A stretch of 64,000 nt of DNA from NCBI GenBank assembly GCA_009192285.1, contig WBVU01000010.1, positions 434,001 through 498,000 of the forward strand, read 5' to 3'. Shown piece by piece: positions 32,318 through 42,625 of this stretch. A program made the position numbers and the translations under genes. Each line of letters opens with the position of its first letter. Positions within the stretch are counted from its first letter, which is position 1. This stretch comes from Morchella semilibera (taxonomy: Eukaryota; Ascomycota; Pezizomycetes; Pezizales; Morchellaceae). Under the pieces are notes generated by a model. It was given only the letters and a program-made list of their open reading frames with translations, was not told the origin of the DNA and did no database searches.

Positions 32318-35300
32318 CTACTTCTTTAAAAACATAGCCTTAAAATCCGCATTCGACTTTCCCGGTTGGTGATCCCCCCTATCCGCCATATCCGTATCTC
32401 CCTCACCACCATCACCCTTGACTTCCGCCGCCTTCGGCCTTGTTATCGACCCCGAGAAGCCCAATCCCCCCCTCCTCTTCTGCCCCCTTACCGGCGGCAC
32501 ACCACGAATAACGCTCGTCGGCGCCGCAAAGAACGCTGACTTACTACTTCCACTACCACCGGCAGTATCAGCTTCCTTCTTCCCCGTCGTCGCAAACCCC
32601 TTCGTCTTCTTTATCTCCGGCTTCTGCTTCATCAGGTCTGGTAGACTACCAATACTAATCCTTCGCCCTGCGAGCTCGTAGCCGTCAAGTGCGAGCGTGG
32701 CCTTCCCCGCATCGGCCACCGAGTTGTACTCGACAATTGCACCCTGGTGGTCTGGGCGCAGCGTGACTTTACGTAGCGGCCCGAACTTCTCAAACATCTC
32801 GCGGATCTTGAAGTCGTTGACGGTGTCGGCGATGTTCATAATGCCAAGCGTCTTCTTCTTGATCTCGTCGAATGATGGCGCTGAGGCGTTGGCGGTGGCA
32901 GCGGCGGGCGAGGGTGAGTCCATGTCGTGGTCTCCATTTGCTTGTTCACTGCCGGGTGTGCTGCCGCGGGTGGAGGTCTCGACGGCGTTGCCAGGTCTGT
33001 GCTTTGTGGGGTTGGCGGAGGCAATGCTGACTTCTATAGGGCGGCCCTTGAGCAGGAACCCATTAAGAGCTACAGCTTCATCCGCTTGTTCCTAATGATT
33101 GTGTGAGCAGGTCTATTCACAATGCGAGCTATGGGGTGATTTACCCTAGTTCCATAGGAAACAAATCCAAAGCCCTTATGCGATCCCTTTCTTGGGCCCT
33201 GAGGCATCCGGACCTTCTCAACCTTCCCATATCTCGTAAAGAGCTCCTCAAGATCCTTCTCATTGGCCTTGAAGTCGATATTACGAATATAAAGCTCGCG
33301 TCCCTCATGCCTACACCACCCAGCCAGTCAAATCAGCACCAACCACATACCACCAATCATAAAAGTACTCAGTGAGGGGAAGGAAATCCTACACTGCACC
33401 CGACCGCGACACCTTCTGATTCGGCGCCGATATCTTGGCCACCAATGTCTCCTTCTCGCCCAGCTGCTTCCCGTTCAACTCTGTCGCTTTCTGCGCCTGG
33501 TCGGGAGATACGAATTGGACGTAGCAGAAGCGCCGGTGGGTATTGAACTTCAGGCTCGGGAAGCGTACATCAACGATTTCACCAATCTACCAATAATCAG
33601 CTCAACAGGTTCGGAGTGTAGAGAAGAAAAGAAAACTTACACCCTTAAATAAATCCCTTATATAGGCCTCGTCAGCAGAGGGCGGGAAATTCGTGACATA
33701 TAGCGTCGATCCTGTCCCGATCTGGACCTCAATCGTGCGCCCCTCAACGCTCTTCCCGTCTTTTGTCTGGGCTGCGAGAACGTCCTCCTTGCTATCAAAC
33801 TCGACTGTAGCAGTGGAAGACCGTCCATCCTTCTCGGTAATTATGTTTATACTGTTGATCGTACCACACTATTGAAGGAAAAGTCAGTACCCTGAGGAAG
33901 GAAGAGCAGGGAATCCATCGTATCCTATCACAACGACCAGTATACTGACATCTCTGAAAAACTGCCGCACTTTCACTTCCGGATACCCCGCCGGCAAGTG
34001 CTTCACAATGACAGTGGTATTCTCGCGATCACGCTTGGCCGCAGATGCTGCGGACGGGAGCGCAGGCGCAAGTGGCATGTCCTTGATGAAGACTTCCGGT
34101 TTAGGCTTCTTGCTTGACCCAACGTCATCCGCCTCGAGAATGCTTCTCCGCCGCTTTAACGTTCCGCGGGCCTCATCATCAGGCTGCGCAGCATCAGCCT
34201 CCAGCCCCTGCTGCTCCAACTGCTCCTGATACTGCGCTTGCTGGTAGGCCATTACTTCCTGCGCCTCCTATTACCAAAATACAGTCAATACGGCTCTACA
34301 CAAACCCAGTCCGGGAAAGAATCACACCTTATTCCGCCTCTCCTGTATCTCTGTCGCCAGTTTCCTATGCCGTATGGTGACCCACTCGACGTCTTGCACG
34401 TTCCCATAGTCTTCCACGTGGCCGCGATAAGTCTCCAATATCTTCTCCGGCCAATCAATCGTCTTAACCCTAAGCGCCTCCTTCAGCACATCCCCCGCTG
34501 TCTCCTTCTCCCCATGCGCAAGCTCCCACTGGTAATAGCGCAGCCAGAACTCGCACGAAGCTGCCTGCGTCTGCACCAACTCCTTCCAGATACCCCTCGC
34601 GGCCGTGAGCTTATTCGCCAGTGTGCAGAAGTTGATATGGACGCGCTGCAACCGATACTCCGGATCGTCCTTAACGGCCGACTCCGTCACCGCCTCCGAG
34701 ATACCCATCTCCGCCATGTCAAAGTCGTCCTCCGTAGCGTCTGGTGCGAACGCGCGCCGCTTTAGGAACCCGCACCAGGTGATGTTGACCCTGAGCACCT
34801 CACCGAGACCCCCGAGCTCCAGCATGCCGGTCCTTGTCGCCCGGTGCTTTACATCCGAGACCACGTCGAACGGCTGCGCGGCCTTCTCCAGCGCAATGAT
34901 GTACTGCGCCCATAGTGTCCCCGACCACGGACAATGCCTTGTCGCCCTCGCGAGCACCGAGATGGCGCGCGAGCTCGTGTTGACTTTCTCCAGCACAAAG
35001 AAGACATATGCCTCCCAGACCCTCGCCTGATCGCCAAAGCGCAGCAGACAGCGCTCGTACAACGTGCATGCCATCTCGTGGTCCAATTTCTTCTTGGGCT
35101 GGCTCGTCTCCCACTTGAGGTACTCGTCCCATGTGTTCCATTCCTCCTCAATGTTGTCCCTCTCACGCTTCAAGCGCAGCTCAAAGATCTCGCGCTGCTC
35201 GTACTTTTCGAGCGCAGCCTTGTAAATCCTGTTTGTGGAGACCATGACGGACTCGTAGTTTGCATTGTTATAGCGGGTCGTGAAGCTGCTGAATGCGCTG

Positions 35301-36520
35301 AAGGTTTCGCCGATCGTGGCGTGGGGGACCTGGAGACGGGCCTGGTAGAGGCTCCGGATGTATTCGAGTTTTGCAGTACTATGTAGCAGTAGTGTCAGCA
35401 ACAGAAACATGAACTTACCAATGATCGATTGAGAAATTACCTTGGATCAGCTTCAAGATCCTTCATGAGGAGATCGCGATATCTATCCCATATCAAATTG
35501 CTCTGCAGAAACCATTAGCACAGCACAGCACAGCACACACACAAAAAAAAAACTCACATCTGAGATGACATGCATCGTAGCCTGCGCCCCCAACTTATAC
35601 GTCTCCATAACCAACTCCATCGTAAACAGCTCCCTTATGACCTCCTCCGCGGGATTTGCGAACCCGCCCCTCCGCCTCCTCCGCGACTCGTAATACTGCA
35701 CCTCCAGAAACTGCGCATACGTTTTCCACAGCGCCACGCTCGCATTCTCCTCCTCGACCGCCTTCGCGCACAGCTCCATCACACCCATGACCTCGTCCGC
35801 GCTCCTGGCAATCGACGACTCATCCGAGATCCACTCCAGCCACATACTCTCCTTCAACGGAAAGCGCTCCAGCATCTCCTGCCGGCCCTTTCGCAGGTCC
35901 TCCAGGAACGGGTATGGCTCCGCCGCATTCCCGCCCTGCTGGTGCGCAAGGAACCCGCGGTGAAGAAGCCCAATGTACTCGACGTGCGACTCGTACTGGT
36001 ACGGCCGGTCGGTGATGAACTCGAGCAGCGCTGGGATTCGCCGGTAGTCTGCCTCCGACAACGGCTCGACTGCGGCCGCGGAATCCTCATCGTCAACCAC
36101 CATTCCGGCGCTGTTGCTATCGTCGTCGTCGCCCTCCATCTTGACGTCTGCTGCAGCGGCAGGATCCTCGTCCATGGCGGAGGCGCTGTCGGGCGATGGG
36201 ATGCGGTTGCTGTTGCTGTTGCTGTTGCTGTGGGGTGGCGCAGAGGGGGGGATGCGGGCGATGAAGTGGGCGACGCCCGTTCTCCTCGCGGGGGAGCCGC
36301 GCGAGTTTGTGAGAGATTGGGGGGGGGGCGGTGCCGAGAGCCCCATCGGTGTTGATGATGATGATGAGGCGGCGGTGGTAGTGGTAGAAGTAGGGCCTGC
36401 AGCGGCGGCGGCGTCGAGGTATGAGGGGCGTAAAGGGCGCGGGGATGCAGAGGAGGAGTTTACGTTTGTGGCAGGAGGAGAGGAGTCCTCAGAGGGGGAG
36501 AGGAGGGAGTTGATATCCAT
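32318..36520 (-). CDS. PRP24: Prp24/SART3-type U4/U6 snRNP annealing factor (HAT repeats + 4 RRMs)
   Basis: Eight exons: 36520-35558, 35502-35441, 35378-34328, 34267-33950, 33868-33641, 33586-33393, 33310-33145 and 33091-32318; introns 53-82 nt; 1251 aa with frame sums closing. N-terminus [15 protein letters not shown] and a Ser/acidic linker precede HAT helices from about 150 to 680 ([50 protein letters not shown]). RRM1 is about 772-850 (TTVIVKHLP), RRM2 853-928 ([10 protein letters not shown]), RRM3 943-1020 ([10 protein letters not shown]...KGFGFVSY), and a divergent RRM4 about 1075-1145. It ends [12 protein letters not shown], the C-terminal motif by which Prp24/SART3 contacts the Lsm2-8 ring on U6. 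Function: re-annealing U4 with U6 snRNA and recycling di-snRNP, nuclear. HAT repeats (absent from budding-yeast Prp24) make it SART3-like in layout. Confidence 0.92.
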
Positions 36521-37280
36521 CGTTTCACGGCTGTCACTGTTACTGTGACCTCACGGGGGTGTTGTAGTAATAATGGGTTGTGTTGGTAGTTTAGTGTGTG
36601 ATGTGTGTGATGGATGTGATGTGATGTGTGTGTGGTGTGTGGTGTGTGTGTGATGTAGATGCCTGGAATTGGAAAAAACCCGATCAAGTGGATTGGCCTG
36701 TTGGTGATGATGTAGTGATTGGTAAGTCAGTCAATACACACAACGACGATGGCTGGTCGAACAACCTTTTTTTTTTTTTTCCTTCTGGATCTTTTCCGTT
36801 CCCTTTTATTATCCTGTCTTTCCTTTTCCTTCTATCCCTAAGATGAAGAGAGAGAGAGAGAGACGAGAGAGAGAGACGAGAGAGAGGGAAGACGGGAGAG
36901 AAACAGAGAAGTAAAAAAAACAAGAATAAAAATATAAAAAAGACTATTCCAGTCAATGAAAGAACGTGATGAGAAGAAGAAGGAACGTATGGACGGAAGA
37001 CAGTAGTAGTAGGAGGAGTAGCAGTAGGAACAGAAGAAGAAGTAGCAGCAGGCAGGCAGGCAGTAGTATCCCAGAAGACGGGGAGTATGTGTATCTCTGT
37101 CTATCTGTATCTGTCTATCCTCTGTCTGTCTGGCAGTCTATCTGTCTGTCTGTATCTCGTTGTATCTCCGTCTGTCTGTCTGTCTGTCGGTACCTGCAAT
37201 CTGATCTGTACCCGTGTGTCTGGCTGTTAATTGCAGAGCAGGTAACGACGGGTATGTATGTAAAGTAGTTTAGGTAGTTC

Positions 37281-37305
37281 GGGAACAGGAACAGGAACAG
37301 GAACA
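37281..37305. repeat. (GGAACA)4 microsatellite
   Basis: Four tandem copies of GGAACA directly after a GTAGTTC step, in intergenic DNA. Confidence 0.85.
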
Positions 37306-37811
37306 ACCAGAAGCCAGAGCCACCAGGCAGGGTTACAATTGTCAGTCGTGAGGGAGAAAAGCAGAAAAAGGTAAAGGTAAGAATGAAGGACCGGGCTGGT
37401 GGAACGATTGGAGACACAACCACCATGGGCAAACCAGCCAATGGATGGGACGCCCTCCACACGAACTAACACACACACACGCTCCGCATTCATTCGTTCA
37501 CACACACACGAACGCACAACTCGCACATGAACTCACTCGTCCACTGGCTGTCACTCACTCTACGAAAGAGAAGGCCTTGTGTTGTATATAGTTATTTAAA
37601 GATCCCCTCAGTTGGGTCCAATTCAATCGCAGATTAGCAGCATAACTATAACATTCTACATCATCAGGTATCTATCTACTCGATACGCAATGGGCGAACC
37701 ACTCACTCACTCACTCACTATTCTAGACACACATTTCCATATTGCGGATTACAGATCTTTCCAACCTGCGCACCCCAGTCAGGAATGTCTAAGGTTCCCT
37801 CCCCCCTCTGT

Positions 37812-37836
37812 CATAACCATAACCATAACCATAACC
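37812..37836. repeat. (ATAACC)4 microsatellite
   Basis: Four tandem ATAACC units. It resembles a telomere variant but is too short and interior to be one. Confidence 0.85.
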
Positions 37837-38120
37837 ACATATAACTACATATTATATCATATCATCATATCGCATTTGTTCCCGACCCATGCAAGCCAAG
37901 AAACGCAGCCCTCCCTCCCTCCCCCAAATGCTGCCAAAGTTCATACATCGAAACAAAATTCCCGTCTTTAAATAAATAAACTCTCCAGATCCGAAATTAC
38001 AACAGCCACGGGAATGGGAGTGATGGACGGAGGGACGGAAACGCAGAGCCCCGTACTTTTACATAACGTGTCAATTGCCGTCATACATCGTGACTTTTTT
38101 CCCCATATTACAAACCAACA

Positions 38121-38121
38121 G

Positions 38122-38157
<36 letters not shown>
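38121..38157. repeat. (CAGC)9 tetranucleotide microsatellite
   Basis: Nine uninterrupted tetranucleotide units (AGCC phase), likely length-polymorphic. Confidence 0.9.
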
Positions 38158-38158
<1 letters not shown>

Positions 38159-39459
38159 AAGAGGGATCGAAAAGCTCACGTTCTCATAAAACCCACAAGC
38201 TATAATAGATATATCCCCAGAAAGAGGATGTTGTTGTAAACCCACCATCCCCCTCCGCCCCCAAATCCAATTACGCGTCCAATAAGAAGAAGTATTTAGG
38301 TACGGGTCTCACCGTCCGGACCGGTCTGATCTGATCTGTCGGGATTGGACCTCGTGATGTCTCTCTGTCCGTCTTCTCCTTCTCTTTCTCTTTCTCTCTG
38401 ACAGTCTACATGTCTACCATCATCCCTCCAAATCCATCCCGAGGGCCCGTCCCGAGAGTTAATTCTAATCTACATCTACCCAGCACCTATCCTAGTAAAC
38501 AAATTATTTTGAAAAAAATTAAAATTATATCTGCACACCGCCGGCAAAAACCCCACACACACACACATAAAAAAAAATGATAAAAATGATAAAAAAGCAG
38601 GCAAGCAAAAGGGAGAGATAAAGAGAGAAAGAGAGATCACCATCAGAAAGAATACACATAGTATGGGGATTAGAGGGGAGGGGGGGGAGCACAAAAAACT
38701 AACTACATACACACATTCGCTCGGAGAAACCACCCAGAATCGGTTGCGCGGTGTTCGGTACCTGAATGTTGACTCGGGCCAGCAGCCAGCTATGTAGGCA
38801 CGGATTATAATTTTAGAGGCCGGGGGGGGGGGGGGTTGATTGTGGGGGATGGGATCGGCGCGGTCACATTTTGTGGACGGGAGAGGGCGAAGGACTGCAA
38901 GGGGAAGGAGAGAAGCAATTGATAGTCCGCCAGCTCTACAACATATCTCAACCCCCCCGATTTCTATATGCGTAATTGTCTGTCTGTCTGTCTCCTGTCC
39001 TATTCTACTCTACTCTACTCGCCGGAGTTTTATGTACCATCCACCTAGAGTACTTGTGCCCAGTACTCACTCACTCACTCACCTTATCTCAACCTCACCA
39101 TCCTCACTCGCCCTCTCTTCTCTTCTTCACTTATATAATTAATCATCCCCAATGTCTCACCAAGCAAATTACATACATGTATCTTCTTCCCCAACAGCAA
39201 CACCTGGGCCCGCCCCATCCCACTCGAGTACTCCCCCCCCACCCTCCCCCCAAGGTGCCAGCGACCACCCACCTACCAGGTCTCCGGTCCGCAACCTCCG
39301 ATCCCCCCCCCCCCAAATCTCACCTCACCGCACTTCCCCCCTCCCCATCGCCGTCTACTTTACATCCGCTTGCTGCCCCACTCCATTCGGGAAGTGGCAG
39401 GGGTGCTTTAGAGGACGTCCGTGCTTACTTTGTCCTTCGGAGGAGATGGATGGGGTAGG

Positions 39460-39497
39460 TACATGTAAGTATACATAGGTACATGTAGGTACATGTA
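39460..39497. repeat. Cluster of TACATGTA palindromes in GGTACATGTA units
   Basis: Three TACATGTA palindromes at 39460, 39480 and 39490; the last two belong to directly repeated 10-mers (GGTACATGTA). It is part of a window-wide enrichment of this 8-mer in non-coding DNA. Confidence 0.85.
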
Positions 39498-40100
39498 GGT
39501 AGAATTACTGTTTGGTAATTGCCCCCCCCCCCCGGTTCGGGCTCGAATCGGGCACTGGGCGAGTTGCGGTGTGGCGAATTAGTAGCAACAGTGGATACAT
39601 GGTAGGGGAATAGTAGAGGGGTCTAATATGTATTATTAAGTTAGACACACTGCACTGCAAGTTTAGCCGGTAACGTAGACAGATATGTAACACCAGGTCA
39701 AGATAACCGAGTGAGATCTCATGAGGCCATACCACAACCGATCTCGCTCATCCCAAACCACCGGGCCCCCCCCACCGCCCCAAACAAAGAGAAGAGGAAG
39801 GGGGGGGGGGATAAGAATATGACTTGAGCCAGTTTTTCCCCTCTCCAGTTTGCTACGCTAGGTACGAACACGACAGAGCTAATTTACCAACAACCATACA
39901 AAACACCCAAAGCTCGATCGATTGAAACAAGATGGCGGGCAGGGCAATGCGTCAATCATTAAGAAAACGCCTATAATCAGCCGCGGAAGTTCCCGCATGG
40001 AAGGGGGGGCGGACAGAGCAATTACATGTAATTAACTAGGATTCTATTGTGACCTTTAAACTCTTGGGATTCGTAAAGCCGGGAAGGAAGCCGGAAAAGA

Positions 40101-40124
40101 AAGGAAGGAAGGAAGGAAGGAAGG
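40101..40124. repeat. (GGAA)6 microsatellite
   Basis: Six tandem AAGG/GGAA units shortly downstream of the SHD1 gene's stop codon (which is on the - strand). Confidence 0.85.
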
Positions 40125-40335
40125 GAAAAATAAAAAAAAAAAACTCCCCATCATGATCAGCCAGCTAGTCGCTCCTCCACCACGATCCACGAAAGAAAGA
40201 AAAAAAGGAAAGAAAAGGCAAAGCCCGAACCTGCCGCCGCCACCGCCGGGTCACCATACCAATAAACCTACCCCAAAAGCAAAACAAAAAAACAAAAACA
40301 AAAAAAAGCTTCTCAGCTATCATGAATGTATCTAT

Positions 40336-40901
40336 CTATACACCCATGACCAAGCTCCTATCACCGACCCCCAAGCGCTCCACATCCACCACGACCTCCA
40401 CCCCATCCCTCCTCCTAATCCTCACCGCTGCGCCATCCTCCTCCTTCCCCAAAAAGAGCGCCACCGCCTTCCACTGCCCTGTCACATCTGTCCACGTCCT
40501 CCATCGTGCAAGATCATCCGTCCTGTACTCTTCGTCGCCTGCATCTGCCTCTGGGTCACGGTTGGAGGCGTCCGATGCCACTCCAACGTTGCCAACGGAC
40601 TCGGCAGTGAAGGCGGCGTCAAGCGCGGGGAGGAGCGTGCGGATGTACTAGTACATGTTAGTGGGTGGCAGAGAGAGACGGGGGGAGGAGGAAGGGAAAG
40701 GGGGGGGGGATGAGTGGGGGGACTAACGCGGCCGTCGTGGGGTGAACGGGTGGGCTCTGAGGTGGGCCTGGGCTTAAGCTCGGTGAAGCTTTCGGAATCG
40801 GAATTTGAGTCGAGTTCGGGCTCGGAGTCCGAGTCGATGGGCTTTTCGAGAAGCTCTATAGGCCAGGGGTTTTTCTTGTAGGTTGATGAAGCGATAGTCA
40901 T
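40336..40901 (-). CDS. Small SHD1-domain (Sla1 homology domain 1) protein
   Basis: Two exons, 40901-40728 and 40647-40336, with an 80-nt intron (GTTAGT...GTACTAG); 161 aa. The first half (MTIASSTYKKNPWPIELLEK, then acidic Asp/Ser/Glu) is disordered. Residues about 107-157 read WRTWTDVTGQWKAVALFLG, then VRIRRRDGVEVVVDVERLGVGDR, matching the SHD1 fold: a W-T/D-x-T-G-x-[FW] entry, a DG turn followed by hydrophobic strands, and the closing L-x-x-x-D-R. In Sla1 this domain binds NPFxD endocytic signals; in other fungi it occurs in short stand-alone proteins of unknown role. A cytosolic adaptor is plausible, but the partner cannot be inferred. Full-length Sla1 (over 1000 aa, SH3 domains) is excluded by size. 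Confidence 0.78.
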
Positions 40902-41820
40902 TGTGGCCGGAGAGTTAGGGTTGTTTGTTTTTGTGTAGCCCATATGTTGATGTATTTTAGTATGTAAGTGGGTAGACAGGCAGAACAAGTACTAAAGCTT
41001 TGTAAAAGGTAAGTAGAGCTTTTTAAAGTCTTTGTCTGTCTGGTATATAGGGTACTGGTCTGTTGATAGTAAGGTACGGTGGGGGGGGGGGGGGGAAGGC
41101 CAGCCTGGTATTGAAGAGATATAGGAAGTTTAAGAAAGGAGAAAAAGCTCGATCGAGGCAAGTGATTAATTTATGGTCATTCCTCAAGGCCCGCGCGCGT
41201 GTGGGCGTTTAAGTATTAGCCAGGTAGCCATCCCGATGGTTGGATCATGCGCATCGTCCCTGAATTAATTTCTATCACTTGGTTCTGCCTCCCGAGAATC
41301 ATACGTCAATTTTACATGTGGAAACAGGGCTTGATACCTGGAACCCTTCTAGTTGTCTGTACGACGTTCGATAAGGATAAAGGTCATGCACGTCGCAACG
41401 GCTCACTGGGCTTTGTTTGGGTGACAACGGCGAGTAGCAGCAGATCTACGGCTTGGTGTGGCGAACTACATCATGTTACTGGACCACGATTATGACGTCT
41501 CCGTGGCTATCGAGATGAAAGTAAAGTAAAAAAACCCGCACATTGTTGTGGACACACTTTTACGTACAGTAGGTATCACCGTATCATAGATGGTATCAAA
41601 CATGTGCACCGAATCAAATATGGCTCGAACTGCTGGAGACAACAGAGAGGAAAAAAGCCACTCAGCCGCCACCTCACAGACAGGGACTGACAAGTAAGTA
41701 ACGCCTCAAGCTGTAGTTTAGAATTAACGCGAATATTCGCACTCCACATATTCTAGTTCGCAAATAGATATTGCAAATCCCCCCAAAGCCTCTTCTTGCC
41801 TCCCCCCCACCCTGTTGCGG
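40902..41820. other. Intergenic region between SHD1 and LMW-PTP genes
   Basis: A 0.9-kb spacer between two tandem - strand genes, holding a G-run at about 41081-41094 and the promoter of the SHD1 gene. No further gene seen. Confidence 0.65.
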
Positions 41821-42625
41821 CTAAGAGTCAGTGGGAATATCCGCGTTGAACTCTTCAACAAGAAAGCGCTTAGTGAAGTCGACGATCTGTTTATAATTTC
41901 TCTCGAAACCGGATTGGCCGCCGTAATAAGGATCCTCCACCTGTTCGTCCTTGCGGGAGCCGTAGTGCCCGAAGAGCCTCACTATAAATACATGCAGTCA
42001 GCGACTGGCTAGATTCTTGGCGAAACAGAAAAAAACAATACCTTTGGCGGTGCTATCTTTGGGTTTGACGCGATTAATATCACGAAGATTGGAGTTCTAG
42101 AGAAAAGCAGTTCAGCAACCTAGGCTATGTAGGTAAGTGCAATAATTTCAGAGGAAATATATGGCTTACATCCATGGCAAGGATGTAGTCAAAATTCTTA
42201 AAATCACTCGTTTGTAGCTGACGAGCCAAATGGTCCAAGCGGATGGAGTTCTTAGCAAGGATCTGAAGGGTTCCTAGGGCGTTCCATCAGCATCGAGGGT
42301 ACATGAGGGGGAGCTGAAGGAGTCATTACGAGGGTCAGAATGCTCCCCAGAGTGATAGGCTGCAGTCCCACAACTGTCAATCTTGCGGAACTTTGCGGCA
42401 TAACCAGCATTATTGACAGTCCTACGGAATGCGCCTTCGGCCATAGGAGATCCTACATAGAGGTGCTTTAGATAGTGAACTTGTTCGGGCCCATAGCGGG
42501 AGGTGAGTCTCACGGCAAATGTTCCCGAGACAGACGAATAGGACCGAGACAGCATCGGGGTCAGCACTGTCGGCCATATCAACATCGGCATACGGAGATG
42601 CAGGTCTAGTCGGGTCTGGAGACAT
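41821..42625 (-). CDS. LTP1: Low-molecular-weight protein tyrosine phosphatase
   Basis: Five exons: 42625-42514, 42452-42330, 42273-42170, 42096-42042 and 41981-41821; introns 61, 56, 73 and 60 nt; 184 aa with all phases closing. The P-loop is VCLGNICRSPMAEG: catalytic Cys32 and Arg38 of CX5R, with Ser39 as in the family. Splicing of intron 1 falls within the Arg codon of this loop. The general acid lies in EDPYYGGQSGFE (Asp148), followed by FERNYKQIVDFTKRFL. About 25 extra N-terminal residues (MSPDPTRPASPYADVDMADS) precede the core. It dephosphorylates phosphotyrosine proteins and small aryl phosphates in the cytosol; its yeast homologue is Ltp1 and the fission-yeast one Stp1. Confidence 0.95.

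Larger units (their letters stand above)
36521..40335. other. 3.8-kb intergenic region rich in microsatellites, no gene supported
   Basis: Upstream of the Prp24 gene and downstream of the SHD1 gene. It contains GA repeats (36847-36900), TCTG/TGTC (37125-37190), (GGAACA)4, (ATAACC)4, (CAGC)9, a 13-nt G-run (38822-38834) and a cluster of TACATGTA. A 108-codon frame at 39152-39478 has a fair ATG context and a CT-rich upstream tract but reads as Pro/Ser low complexity, so it is not called. Confidence 0.55.

Noticed and set aside
37812-37836. Possible telomere-like repeat (ATAACC)n
   Set aside because: Only four units, the wrong sequence for TTAGGG telomeres, and interior to the window.
39152-39478. 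108-codon Pro/Ser-rich frame with a reasonable ATG context and CT-rich upstream tract
   Set aside because: Reads through C-runs and microsatellite-like DNA; another frame is equally open; no domain or splice evidence.
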